The translations under genes were made by a program, and so were the position numbers. Positions 11,717 through 22,915 of a stretch of DNA of 64,000 nt are shown one piece after another. Below the pieces are notes generated by a model, which saw only the letters and a list, made by a program, of their open reading frames with translations, was not told the DNA's origin and did no database searches. Origin of the DNA: Rhipicephalus microplus (lineage: Eukaryota > Arthropoda > Arachnida > Ixodida > Ixodidae); the NCBI RefSeq assembly GCF_043290135.1, contig NC_134710.1, forward strand, positions 251,522,092 to 251,586,091, given 5' to 3'. Position 1 is the first letter of the stretch; the number at the start of each line of letters is the position of its first letter.

Positions 11717-14700
11717 ATGGAGCGCGAAGTAGTTGTGGATTTTGCTGCTGGGTGGAACAAACACATCGTAAATACGTCTTCAGCTATCTGCAAGCCTGTT
11801 CGCTCGTCGGACAAAGGACTGTGCATGCATCAGCGTGCAGGTGAGTGGCATTTCCTGCAACATTTAATGCTCTTACAATACATTGTTGAGTGGTTGCGCT
11901 ATTGAAAGAGAAATGATTTGCTCTTATTCACCGTATCCATTGCTAGCCGTATCGGACTAAATTACCTCTATTACCGCCTGCATACACTCTTGCTTCCCCT
12001 GTCACCACTGCAGTGCCAGTGTACTTTTGCAGTTAAAAGTTCATTTCCGCAACACTACCTCGCTTGAAAAAACATTGGGGCGGGGTTGTAGCTGCATTCA
12101 TACTGGCACTTTTCTACCATTGGCTTTATGTACTGTTAACGGCTGAGTGTTGGGGCCTTGGGCCGCATTTTTTAGAGATGTAAAGTGTATGTAAATCAGT
12201 AAGTGAACAAATCATTGTCGCATCACTTCACTGGCATAGCCAGGCGGTTGCGCACAGAATTTTTTTAGGCCGGGCGTAGGGAGCCCAAATTGACGACCAT
12301 ATTCGCTTGCCCGGCCTATTCAGATAAGCGGACCCCCCCCCCCCCCCCCCGCACGCCTAAAAAAAAAAAATCTGCCCACATCACTGCGTCACTTGCTTCA
12401 CCTCTGCGCTGAACGTACTATTTTATAAGCGCACCATCAAGCGAGCAGTTTACATATTGACAGAACAATTGGAGGAAGAATGACCCAAATCTTTCAGATT
12501 TCTTTAGTGATGCAAAACCTTAGCAAAACTGAATATTGTAAAAGACAATCATAAATGCTGTATGTTCTCGTTAGCGCTGTCATTATTCTGCATCATGAAA
12601 TCTTTATGCGCTGTGAAAACTTGGCATGCCGTTGAAGTCACATATCGACGTTAATACCAATCGATGAAAATTTCGACAACCTCAATAACGCCGTTTGGGA
12701 TTTGCCGCATGCACATAATTAGGCTGATTCCCACTTGGCTGTTCTTAACCTGACTTCACTGCTACCAAATTAAACAATATTTGATGCATGTCTTTTACTT
12801 TTTTTTCAGGGATATGACACAAATTTGGTTATACTGCAGATAAAGATGCTCCCCACGATGCTAAAGTACCGAAAGCAAGTGAATTTTGGTAAGTGCAGAC
12901 TTTTTGTACTACGTATATGAAAGCATCGCTTTTTAGGGGCAAACTGTGCATGTGTTGGCCAGAGAATAGTTCATTATGCCACATGGTTACACTGGCACTG
13001 ACAATTCGACATGGCTCCGCTGGCCCGTGTGTGTGCTCACACTGTTACCGTTAAGATAAAATGTTTGTTTTCATTGCAGGGATTGCTGTTTGTACTAAAA
13101 AGCCAACTGCCAAGATTTCTTTACGCTGGTACTCCTAAAAGTATGCTTTCCCTATTTACATGGATTTTGGCTTGCACAAAGCATAACACTTGGGCCTAGA
13201 TTCACAAAGCTGTCCATGCGCAGGCCTTCATAACAGTGTTTCTTGATTTGCCTTTACCCTGTTTTCTGCAGATGTTTCGTGGGTTTAAAAGTGCCACAGC
13301 ATGTTGACCTCCCCCACTCTGAAATATTCGCGTTCAAAGTTCCGCAAAAATGGGCTTAACTTTCTTGTGCACCGCTTTGCTAGTCCAAGATACTGAAGTG
13401 TTATGCTCTTACTAGAGGTGGCAGTGTTTCTAATGTTTGTATTTCCATCACATTGACCAAGTATGCGATCTTGGCTTGACTGGTAGCACATCCTCAACAA
13501 ATGTCTTTGTGGCACATGTAGAAGGCAGTACAAAATAAATAGGCAGACATTCACACCGGGAGCTAACTTCTAATAATGCTTTTTTTTTTGGAAACCATGG
13601 TGTGCTTATTCCAATTTGTCTAACAAGCAGTAACCTGTTTGGCTGTGAACCAACAAGACGTTGAACTAATAAAAGCTTCACATCTTGTTGCTCTCAAATA
13701 TATATGTATTGGCAAGCTATCTGTGACACTGTCAAAGAAAGAATCAGAATATCTCTGCGTGCCTTAAGATATATTGCTTCGTTTACATATCTCGTGGCTG
13801 TGACTCGTCAACCGAGTGAACAAATGCACCCTAGTTTTCTAAATTTAAAGCATTTTGAAGGTAGCACGGTCTACATTTATTTGTCTATAGTTTTGTCCAG
13901 CCAATTGCATTAGGTACAAAGAAATATACTGAAGATTATCATGTAGCCTCTGCAAATGGTTGCTTTCAAGCAGGCTTTGCATGCTTGGCTTGCGCCTACA
14001 GGTATTGCACAATTCAAGACGCAGCAGCGTATGATAGAACAGTAGAATCGAGAGCAACTATGTGCACGAGCTAAATAAGTATTTTAACATGAGCGGACAG
14101 TACGTGTTATTTGCCACACACATTACCTCATTTAGAATGCCCATTGGTGAATGGGCTCATAGAAATGTCACTCAGCTGTGTATAGGAAACAAGTTAACTG
14201 AACCTAAGGGTATCTTTAGCTACTACAAATATGCCTTGTTGAGGTGCTGCACATTTTCTTCCAGAATATTGCTGTCTGAGACATCATGTGAAGAGCGTCT
14301 ACCACATCAGCATTTATATGGCTTGCCAAGTAACATTTGGCCGAACCTTCCTTTTTTTCACATTTCGTTTTGCAGTAGACATCCTAGAATGTAAGCGCTG
14401 CTGCAGTGTGTGTGACTCATTGTTATGAATTGATTCTGGCATGTTTAATCTCACACTTCTATTTTTTTTCTTGCAGCAATGAGATGCTTCACATATGCCT
14501 GCGGTGACGTTCTGCTGCGCTAGCCTGATGGAAACACCAGCTGCGAAACTTGAGTTCTTCAGAATTGGAGAAGTTGCCCCTCTCTCACCAATGATGACAC
14601 AGACTGCCCTATGCTAGAAATTCAAGATTGTTTTTCCACGGATGACGCAGAAAACCTTTGATGTATTATGGTGTTTGTTTAGTGCTGGCTGTGGTGTGGC

Positions 14701-14760
14701 GAAGTCTACTTTTACGTGTGGTCAAACGTCGCCTTATAAAAAGAACAATAAAGCATTTAT
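11717..14760 (+). other. Possible spliced transcription unit inside the DNA transposon
   Basis: Good splice signals follow one another on the plus strand: donor GTGAGT at 11841; acceptor TTTTTTTTCAG ending 12809 and donor GTAAGT at 12889; acceptor TCATTGCAG ending 13079 and donor GTATGC at 13141; acceptor TTCTTGCAG ending 14476; AATAAA at 14747 with GT-rich sequence behind. The first exon opens with ATG 11717 (begins MEREVVVDFAAGWNKH). The second exon (12810-12888) contains a protein-like frame (DKDAPHDAKVPKASEFW) with one stop near its start when joined in phase. The last exon has a frame starting MPAVTFCCASLMETPAAKL. I recognise no domain. Chance splice-site matches are possible, and the frames do not join cleanly, so it may be a non-coding or decayed gene. 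Confidence 0.3.
12226..12395. repeat. Small imperfect inverted repeat around a poly-C run
   Basis: GCGCACAGAATTTTTTTAGG (12249 onward) is matched in reverse complement by CCTAAAAAAAAAAAATCTG near 12356-12375, with an 18-base C run between. It lies inside the 4.56-kb transposon and may be a nested MITE or a simple-sequence expansion. Confidence 0.4.
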
Positions 14761-14874
14761 TTTCCTTTCAATATTGTCCATTTTTTGTGTTAGAAGCACC
14801 CAAGCAGTGCTCTTCCAAGGAGCTCTCGCCATGTGTTAAGCGTGTGACAAGCATACTCGAGATAAATACTCATT

Positions 14875-15200
14875 TCCCCAAGGAGTAACTGGAAGCATGT
14901 GCAGTTGGTTTTCAGAGAGTAACTGCGAACACGTGGGAGGAACGGTAAAGAGTAACTGTTGCTCTTAGAAGAGCAACTGGTGGGAGTAATGGTTGGTCGG
15001 CAGATAGCAACTGGTGGGAGTAACTGTTGGCCTGCAGGGAGGAACTGGAGGGAGTAACTGTTCATCCCCCGAAGGAGGAACTGAAAGGAGAGCAACGGTT
15101 CCTCCCTCTGCAGTTACTCCTTTTAGGAGAGTAATGGGAGTGGCAATGCAATTGCTCCCTGAAAGGAGCAACCCCTATACCCCTGTTGCTCCGTTTTGGC
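14875..15200. repeat. Right subterminal repeat cluster (GGAGTAACTG / GGAGCAAC)
   Basis: About a dozen copies of GGAGTAACTG, GGAGGAACTG and GGAGCAAC, in both orientations and with irregular spacing of roughly 15-35 bp, fill the last 320 bp of the transposon. The cluster is much longer than the left one. Confidence 0.7.
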
Positions 15201-15208
15201 TTAGAGTG

Positions 15209-15565
15209 TATGGTGCTAGATCCGGAAACAAAGAATATTAGGCTGAAAGTTCTTTGGCTTCCACCTCATCTTGAATTGCGACGTGTTGAAGAGGCTTTCC
15301 AAGCTTACGGTGTTGTGAAGTCCGTTCAGAGAGAGGCATGGACATCTGCAGAAATGGAACAATGGGTGACAAAAAATAGGGACGTTGCCTTGTAGCTCAA
15401 GAACACCATCACCATGAGCTGAATACCACACCTTCAGTCAATCTATCGCCACCAGTGCCTCGAGCTTATTCCCGGTAGGCCTCCTTTGTGTCTTAGTTGC
15501 AAACGAGTGGGACATTTCCGTCGACAGTGCAAAACGCCGAGATGCTATAAAATCATGCTATAAAC
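15209..15565 (+). pseudogene. 3' part of gag/ORF1-like gene with CCHC zinc knuckle
   Basis: The frame continues from the upstream half as MVLDPETKNIRLKVLW, then a region like the second RNA-binding-like domain of tick gag-like proteins (VEEAFQAYGVVKSVQREAW), then IPGRPPLC and a zinc knuckle CLSCKRVGHFRRQC (CX2CX4HX4C) at about 15489-15530. Two stop codons (TAG near 15393, TGA near 15418) interrupt the otherwise aligned frame. It ends in decayed sequence after 15560. It bound nucleic acid in the parent element; it is dead here. Confidence 0.75.
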
Positions 15566-15569
15566 GCCG

Positions 15570-16095
15570 AGGGACTATAAAAATTCACAGTTTCGGCACA
15601 AGTACGGAGCAATAAACACGATAGCAACACATCGGGCTCTATACGAAGTAAGACTAGGAGATTTAGGAGCCATAATATAAGTAGTGAACATGGTTGATTG
15701 TTCTTGAATTAAAATTAATGCAGTAACCACAACATCCAAACAGGTGTTGTTAACAGTTGACGGCGTGGCGTCCCACAGAAGGCGATGTCCAAGTTTGGCA
15801 TCGAAAAATGCGACAAGCCACAGGTTTTCACACCGACGTACATTAACTTGAATTCTTCAGTGATTATCACTGCCATATCATGTAGGCACACCGCACGGAA
15901 GTTGTGCAGTAAAACGTCTATAACGTCTGCTCGCAAGGTTCAGGGTGAGATGCGAACTGTTTTGACGACAGAGCCGTGTTATGTTTTAGCGGCTCGAGCA
16001 TCATCACAACTCATCTGGTGCGGCGAATTCAATTTGTCCGTCTAAAACAAAAGTGACAATGCGCATTTTGTTGTGATCCGAATTCATAGGCGCGA
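15570..16095. other. Unassigned DNA downstream of the gag-like remnant
   Basis: A minus-strand open frame of 73 codons and a plus-strand one of 86 codons overlap here without recognisable motifs. It may be the continuation of the decayed retroelement. Confidence 0.3.
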
Positions 16096-16109
16096 CAGGA
16101 CCAGCAACT

Positions 16110-16349
16110 GCCCCGCCATGGTGAACTAGTGGCTAAGGTATTCGGCTGCTGATCTGCAGGTCACGGGATCGTATACTGGATGCGGCGGCTGCAATTTCGA
16201 TGGAGACGAAAATGCTGTAGGCCCGTGTGCTCAGATTTCGGTGTAAGTTGAAGAACCCCAGGTGGTCGAAATTTTCTAAGCCCTCCACTACAGCGTCTCT
16301 CATAATCATATATTGGTTTTGGGACGTTAAACCCCACATATCAATCAAT
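16110..16349 (+). mobile_element. tRNA-derived SINE, full-length
   Basis: The tRNA-like head starts CCCCGCCATGGTGAACTAGTGG (A box), with the B box region GGTCACGGGATCG, followed by the SINE body (GGCCCGTGTGCTCAGATTT, AAGAACCCCAGGTGGTC) and the tail ACCCCACATATCAATCAA. A perfect 10-bp target duplication, ACCAGCAACT, flanks it (16100-16109, 16350-16359). The B box is mutated, so it is probably inactive. Confidence 0.85.
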
Positions 16350-16617
16350 ACCAGCAACTTTCGGAATAGTCCTGGGCTTCGTACGAGCAATATTCTTGTT
16401 GCTTTAGAGAGAAAACGGAGCCAAAGACCTTTGGATAGCCCCTTTCATCTAACTGTATGAGCTTCAGTGAATCCACTCCTCTATATATGAAGCCATTGGA
16501 CGTGTCAATACATAGGGAAAGCATGTATGGCTTGTATGTTACTTTAGAGTCCATTGACAATGAGCCAGTGGTAAATGGTGTATATACATAGCTCGCTGTT
16601 AGGGTCACGCACAGTAT

Positions 16618-16691
16618 GATCGGCGTGGCCTAGCTGGTCATTGCAGCGTGCTGAGGAGAGAGGTGTCGCTGGTTTGAATCCACAGTGGGTG
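16618..16691 (+). repeat. tRNA-like SINE head of a second family
   Basis: GTGGCCTAGCTGGTCA fits an A box and GGTTTGAATCC (16671-16681) fits a B box at tRNA spacing. The sequence then runs directly into an AT microsatellite. It differs from the main SINE head, so it is a separate tRNA-derived family or pseudogene. Confidence 0.5.
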
Positions 16692-16710
16692 TCTTAGAAT
16701 GTTTTGTCCT

Positions 16711-16713
<3 letters not shown>

Positions 16714-16797
<84 letters not shown>
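16714..16797. repeat. AT dinucleotide microsatellite
   Basis: About 42 uninterrupted TA repeats. It lies between the tRNA-like head and the hairpin element that starts near 16798. Confidence 0.95.
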
Positions 16798-16800
<3 letters not shown>

Positions 16801-17190
16801 AATCCTTCATGAGAAGTCACAACGCAGGTTAGTTCTTTCGACGTTTCAGGCAGCGTCTGGCCTTTATCGTGATGAAGGCCAAACCGCCTTAAACGTCGAA
16901 AGATAAACTACGCTGTGACTTGATAATTTGTGGGGTTTAACGTCCCAGTATGATTATGAGAGATGCCGTAGTTGAGGGCTCCGGAAATTTCGACCACCTG
17001 GGTTTTTTTTAAGTGCACCCAAATCTGAGTACACGGGCCCACTACGTTTCCGACTCAATTGGAAATGCAGCCGCCACAGCCGGGGTTTGATGCCGCGACC
17101 TACGGGTCAACAGCCGAGTACTTCACCCACTAGACCACCGTGGCGGGGCTAGGTTGTGACTTCTCATGGATGATCTACTTGACTACTTGC
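16798..17190. mobile_element. Hairpin (foldback) element interrupted by a SINE
   Basis: The left arm (CTTCATGAGAAGTCACAACG ... TCTTTCGACGTTT ... GGCCTTTATC) is answered by GATGAAGGCC ... AACGTCGAAAGATAAACTACG and, beyond the SINE, by GTTGTGACTTCTCATGGATG. It therefore folds as a long imperfect hairpin once the SINE is discounted. It lies against an AT microsatellite. Confidence 0.65.
16922..17154 (-). mobile_element. tRNA-derived SINE inside the hairpin element
   Basis: On the minus strand: tRNA head GCCCCGCCACGGTGGTCTAG, B-box-like segment, body and GTGGGGTTTAACGTCCC end. The 8-bp duplication TGTGACTT (16914-16921 and 17155-17162) flanks it and splits the right arm of the hairpin. Confidence 0.85.
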
Positions 17191-19520
17191 AATGCTACGG
17201 CCACGGCGACGGAAAAAATCAGCTGAGAGTGTCCCCATAGTTGCTATTGCAACAAAAACATTATAAGAACCCTTCTTAACCTTCAATTCATGCTCACATA
17301 TTGCAATGGTACCATAGGAACGCAAGAAACAAAATATGCATTTTCCTATAATCTGGTCTCTACTTATCAGACACTGTTGCTCTCACGTATGTACTCGGTT
17401 GCGTTCAGAAATATACATCAGCTGCAAGTAGGAGCCTCTCGCCTCGTCAATGTTGTTCGTTTTGCGCTTCACCACCTTCATTAACACCAACTTACCCGAA
17501 ACTACTACTCCACTAACACATTTGTACAACAACGAAAAATGCATGTGTGGTTTTGAAACTTGTGGCTGTCACCAGTGAAATAAATCACGAGAGCCCCATT
17601 GCAAGTCCCCCTCCTTTGGGCTTTGAGTTATGTTTCAAACATTATATATTTGAATTGCTGGACAGAAATGTGGGGCGCATGCAAAATTTTGACGCCTGTT
17701 TATTTGGCAGTTTCACATGTTCAATAGGCCTAAAGTGCATGAGAATGTTTCGAAATCGCCAAGCGCAGTTCGACAGATTTCCGAGAAGACTCAATAGAAT
17801 AACAATGAATGGAATTGCGTGGGATGGGAACCCACAGTTTTTTTTTCATCATTTTCTTCCAAAGCAAAAACTAGATTTTGATTTAGACAAAAATAAAGCG
17901 CATATTTAGATAGACGAACGACCGTCACAATGGCTGCGTGCCCCTTCTTCTGATTTTTCTAAATTTACGCCCCTGTCTGTGACCCCAGGCCAGTTTATTT
18001 TAATGGGGTCATTTCTCATTGGGACACTTCGACACGTATTTATTGAAAACCGCTAAGCATCTCCAACGGTCATAATGAATGGCCGCCTCCACAACAAAAA
18101 AAGACCCTAAATCAAAGGAGTTACAAGGCCAAGTTCTCCAAAATGGTTCAGCTCTCGTGTTGTCTCTATAGTTCTTTTCTGCGTTCTTGTTTTTCGTGCT
18201 GTGGTTCACTTTTAAATATGCCAATTTCTAAATTCAGGCGACCGCTTTCTGAAAAGATCAACCATGTCCTGGAAACTTTCATCTTATCTCGCCCTCATCA
18301 GAGCCTGCCCATGCTTTTTCGAAGCTAGAACTGTCATCAAAACCTTCAACTTTTCGTCCAGTTTATCAACAGATGTGCCCCTCAGGGGCATATCTGTTGT
18401 TGATCTTCAGTGTGAACATTATATTCTTCCCCCATCCTTTTTACCAAGATTACTTTTGTTTCGCACACTCCATAGTTTGAGAAGCCTCAAAGCCAACTGC
18501 ATACGTTGCATTTCGCCTCGTTCTTCCAAGTTCTCTCGCTGAGCAAATAAAGTTCCACCCACGCAGCTTTCTTTCTGAATAATAAAGAAGAGGGCAAAGT
18601 GAATCCCATCAATATCAAGTGAGAAGCTCCAGTTATTCTTCTTATTGCTATTCTTATCCAGCTGGCAGTAAGCCTTGATTTTGTTTTCGTTTTTGTGAGA
18701 TCAAAGGGAACTGCTCCCTTCTCTTTTTTATTTTTCTATTTCAGAGACACGCATTAGAAGTTCAACTCCCAGGCAGCTTCCGCCAGAAAAATCGAACATA
18801 TTGGAACTGTCTCGGGATACATTATTAAACATAGGACGCAAGGCATATGCACATTTCTGTCCTATTTCGGTCAGAATATTTCATTGTTGCATTGCTAATA
18901 TGAAGCTGCAGTATACCTAACTTGAGAGGTGAGCTGCATTCATTTATACAAAAAGAAGCGATTGGAACATCCTAAACAACTATACTCCATCCTAGAATTT
19001 CTCTCAACACTGTGCAGGATACAGTGACCTTGAGCCAATAATAAGAGCGACAATTTTTGAAGGCTGCGATTCCAGAAAAAGAAAAAATGCTCCAATCGCC
19101 TTCTTCATAAGCGCCTATAATAGCGGTTTGGTTTCACATAGGCTGCGAATGGTCTGTGATTTTCGCTCAGCCACTGCAACCGCACGCACGTTTGCTTGCT
19201 GCCGTTCTTTCAGCCGACATCAACTTCTCCATATGTAATATATCAATCTGCCCATTATGATAATGTAATCTTCTCATCAACGGCGGCGAAGAGCCCGCAT
19301 GTGTTGTAATTTAAAAATGCTCTCCAATCTAAATTCATTCCGGATTGCGCAGCACCACCCACAACCAAAGAAAGTCGTCCGTGCAATTCCAACGGAACCA
19401 CCGAGAAATTTCTTTTTTGTTGGTCACTTCACATAATTGCGATATTGGGTAAGTGTGCGAAGTAGGCGTTCATTTAAAATATTACAGTATATCTACGGAA
19501 TAAATCATGATAAGTAAGGT
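17190..19520. other. Unassigned DNA
   Basis: No recognisable gene in 2.3 kb. The 120-codon plus frame at 17547-17909 and the 92-codon frame at 18264-18542 lack motifs. Around 18365-18395 a short inverted repeat (ACAGATGTGCCCCTCAGGGGCATATCTGT) forms a hairpin. Composition is average and AT-rich. Confidence 0.35.
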
Positions 19521-19523
19521 GAA

Positions 19524-19695
19524 GCGTCCATCAATCCGTCCTTGCTTCCCCTCCGTGCGTCCGTCTGCACGCGTGCCCGTTCGTGCGTCCATTCGTGCGT
19601 TTGTTCGTCCATCCATCCGCCTGTGTGTCTGTCTGTCTGTCTGTCTGCTTATCTGTCTGTTCGTCTGTGCGTCCGTCCATGTGTCCGTCCGTTCA
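19524..19695. repeat. TCYG/TCCA-type minisatellite
   Basis: About 170 bp of degenerate tetranucleotide repeats (TCCG, TCTG, TCCA, TCGT) with a core of five TCTG units. The flanks (AAGTACCGCCATCT downstream) are a repeat context I have seen with this minisatellite in tick DNA. Confidence 0.85.
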
Positions 19696-19699
19696 TATA

Positions 19700-21700
19700 G
19701 TGAACTCTGCAAGTACCGCCATCTCGCTTCATTTTAAGATATATTCATCATATACAAGTACTGCCATCCAGCGGACAATCCAAGGACTAAACCAGAGTAT
19801 GTACCACATTTCTGCTGTTAGCGCTTCGTCAACACCGAGAGCGGGGTAACGATGCCCTGCTACGTTTTTCGTAACTTGTGGATATGCGAGTATGGGCCAC
19901 GGGCTACGTGCTACGACTACGAGACGCACAAGCCACGCCATAAGAAGCTACGCCCCTAAAACTGCAAGCCAGTAGCATTCTCATATTGGTGATAAAAGTC
20001 TAGACACGGATGAATCTATCAAAAATCAGAATGGTACTGATGACGTGTTCTCGTTATTGAAAATAACAAGTGGAAGAGGTGTCTAGATTGACCAAACAAA
20101 ACAGCGGTTCTTTTACAACAGGTTCCAAGCACGAATACTGACACTAGCTTCGGGCTTGTTTCGCTGTTTAATAATGTCGTTACTTTCAGATGTCGGCCAA
20201 GATGCCTCAATCGAAAGGGCTGGTGCAGACGCTGTCGCGACAATGGTCTCAAGAGTCCAATGCAGCTGAACCCGTGGGACAGGACGAAGCCATACACAGA
20301 TGTGCAGCAACCTAAACAAGAGTTTAGAAAACGCGGGCCGAACTTATAATTTTGGTTTGGTGGAATCAGCACTTGCGTTGAAAGCTGCACTTAAGGGTTA
20401 CAGATCAAGAGAAGGAGAATAAAGAGTGCGCGCTTTTGGCAAAAAAAAAAAATTCCGCGTTTGCACTGCGCACCGTGAAGTTGCAAGAGCCCTTCCTCTG
20501 AAAACAACAACACCAACAAAAAAAAAAACATCTTGATACACCCTATGGTGTAAATTAGCTGATCAGTTAAGCCAAATTGAAATGTGTAATATATTTTGAA
20601 ATAATTGAATACTGGGCAAATTAGAAGTGTATACTCATGTTATTTGTTATCAGCTGATACAATGTTGCTTGCCAGAAGATTCAACCTGACTACATATGGA
20701 AAATGTGCAGCAGTGTGGCCAGGCCAAATGATTTCCTAACCTTGCGTCACATCCTCATAATACTCGAATTAAAGTACATTCTACCTTGAAGACAGCCTTA
20801 CAAAAGCAATCATTATCTGGAGCAATGTAAATGGTCTTGCTAATACAGTTATGCCACGTCCACAGAAATGCTCAACGGTATCTTGAACCTTGACATGATA
20901 GGTGACATTTTGCTGTGGCTATGGGAGTGATTGTTATATATAAGTTGTGTAGCTTGTTTGACGGTGTTTCATTATTGACACTGCTCGTGAAAATCTGATT
21001 TGATGAAATCAAAGAAGCCGATGTCCATGCGTATGCACAACGACAGAACAGTCACGGCGATGGTGTGGCAACAACGGCGAGCAGTTCCCACCGTTTTCAG
21101 CTGTTGCAACAGAGAGAATAATAATCGTTATACATTCGCTAACAATCGCGATAGTGAACGCGTCACTGAATCTTTACTTTTGCTTATCACCTACTCTATT
21201 GAATGAATGAATTATAAAAGATAAAGTACAGCGCAAGCACTGACTGCGAGCAGGAACCACCGCTATCGAAGCTCGTCTTGCAGCCAACGCCTGCTTCGCG
21301 ACCAGCGGATGCAAGAACATGGGGTGGACGCGCTAGCAGACGACACGGTTGTCCTAGCCCTGCGAGGAAGCGTGCATCGAGGCACCCTTAAAAGGCCCGT
21401 AAACTACCTGTGATATTTTTTCAAGAATTTTAAATAAAAGCACACATCGTGTCCAGAATGCGCCGCGATCAACGATTCTGCACGCGGCAGCGCTACGAGC
21501 CACCTGCGCGCCACCGATTCCAAGACACATTTCTTCCTCCTTTCTGGGCCTTTCGGGCCTCCGCGTGACGCGCCGTGCCACATCTCTCACGTGCGGAGCC
21601 AAATATGCCAAACAAATATGCTGTGACTGGTCGAGCAAGAGCCTACGAATTCCGGTCAGTCTGCAAGCAGCTGCCCGCGCTGCTTGTTGTTTGTCGTGTT
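19700..21700. other. Unassigned DNA
   Basis: No supported gene. An acceptor-like TTACTTTCAG ending at 20189 precedes an open frame MSAKMPQSKGLVQTLSR to about 20315 on the plus strand, which could be a short exon but has no recognisable partner. Runs of A (20440, 20518) punctuate the region. Confidence 0.35.
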
Positions 21701-21706
21701 GCCCGC

Positions 21707-22377
21707 TGTTGTGACTGGCACCAGAGCTGAAAGGGGAGCAGCGCTCTTTGGATCTTCAATCAAGTAGCCGACCAGCCGGCTGCCTATGTCCGCCAGGCAT
21801 TGTCCCTCCTAGACGGAGGGTGAGACGTCCTGTCGCCACGACGCCGTAAGCCATTCGCGAGAGGACAACAAATACAGCATCCTCCTTAGAAGAGACCGCG
21901 GCGGCCACCACAAATCGCCCCGCTAATTAAGCGAGCAGTTTGGCGGACCCTTTGAAGTATGCTCTCATAATCTTGGGACCCCTCGAACAGTGGCACACAC
22001 ACGACGAGGAAGAGCCCCGCTGGCGCCGCCTTAGAAAACAGTGATCACACCTCAATATTGGACGTTCACGTGGGCCGTGCATATTCGTCCCCCTCACCAG
22101 TTGTGTGTGATCTGTGATTGGGCAGTACCATCTGCACGTGTTCGCTGATCTAGGGATCTGGGGAGCACATATCCTTTATTTTGAGCCACCCGGCTCATTC
22201 GAAGGAGTGCCATGTAGAGGAACGCCAGATTCGAAAGCTCGCCATGTAAGAAAGAGCTTGTCATGTACTAGAGCTCACCTTGTATTTATTGTAAATAAAC
22301 ACTCTTCAAGTCTCTCTTCCTTCTGCCTCGACAACTTCATCCCGGACCTCCAGTGAATGCAAACCCCGGTCGCAACA
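21707..22377 (+). repeat. 5' LTR (671 bp)
   Basis: It begins TGTTGTGAC and ends GTCGCAACA, giving TG...CA termini with a short inverted repeat. AATAAA is at 22294-22299. It corresponds segment by segment with the 3' LTR except for the LINE insertion there. Confidence 0.9.
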
Positions 22378-22915
22378 ACTGGTTGGCAGCGTTGGGATAC
22401 AACTCAGCGACGGTTTATGACATGGACCGGAGGACAGCCGAAAGCCCTGGAGTTTGGCTGGATCGGCGCAGCGTAGCACGACTACACGTAATGGAGTGAG
22501 TGCCTCGCTTTGTGCTTGAGATATATCGAGTCTTTTAGCTTAGACCCAATTAAAGATAGATATGGCCAACAACTGCCTGGCCACTGTGATTGTTATCTCG
22601 GCACAGAGCAGCACTGAATGTTTATCTGAGCAAGTAGGTTAATGAAAAGAAGCTTAGGTAATTCGGTAGGAACAAGTGTTAAATTTTGTGGGAGTTTTAA
22701 GTGTACGTTGCGGAAAAATTTTGGATGTTATAAAAATCAATAAATAGATAAACAGGAAACAGGTTAGATAGGGAGGTTGGCCACGTAGCGCTACTTGTGT
22801 GTTTAAGCTTGTGGTCTCTGCTGTGGGATTTTACAGGCTTCAATTTCTCCAGACCCAGAATTGAAACGCTGGTGGGTTTGTTTTGTCACAGCTGAGCCAA
22901 AACAAAGTAGTGGTC
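22378..22915 (+). other. Leader of the LTR element with primer-binding-site-like sequence
   Basis: The sequence TGGTTGGCAGCGTTGGG at 22380, two bases after the LTR, has the position and TGG start of a minus-strand primer site. The donor tRNA is not identified. The remaining leader is non-coding as far as I can see. Confidence 0.5.

Larger units (their letters stand above)
10649..15208. mobile_element. 4.56-kb DNA transposon inserted in the gag/ORF1-like gene
   Basis: The ends are inverted: CACTCTAAGCCAAAA begins at 10649 and its complement ends at 15208. Each end is flanked by TA (10647-10648, 15209-10), a 2-bp target duplication. The halves of the interrupted gag-like gene outside these points stay in one reading frame when one TA is counted, which fixes the boundaries independently. 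Inside both ends are many copies of GGAGYAAC or its complement in mixed orientation, typical of transposase-binding subterminal repeats. No DDE transposase is recognisable, so it is non-autonomous or of an unrecognised type. The superfamily is not identified; the TA duplication excludes hAT, piggyBac and P. Confidence 0.75.

Noticed and set aside
20190..20315. Short exon MSAKMPQSKGLVQTLSR after an acceptor-like site
   Set aside because: Only one weak splice signal and no recognised continuation; chance cannot be excluded.
21354..21638. 94-codon minus-strand frame just upstream of the LTR element
   Set aside because: GC-rich flank with no motif; probably chance.
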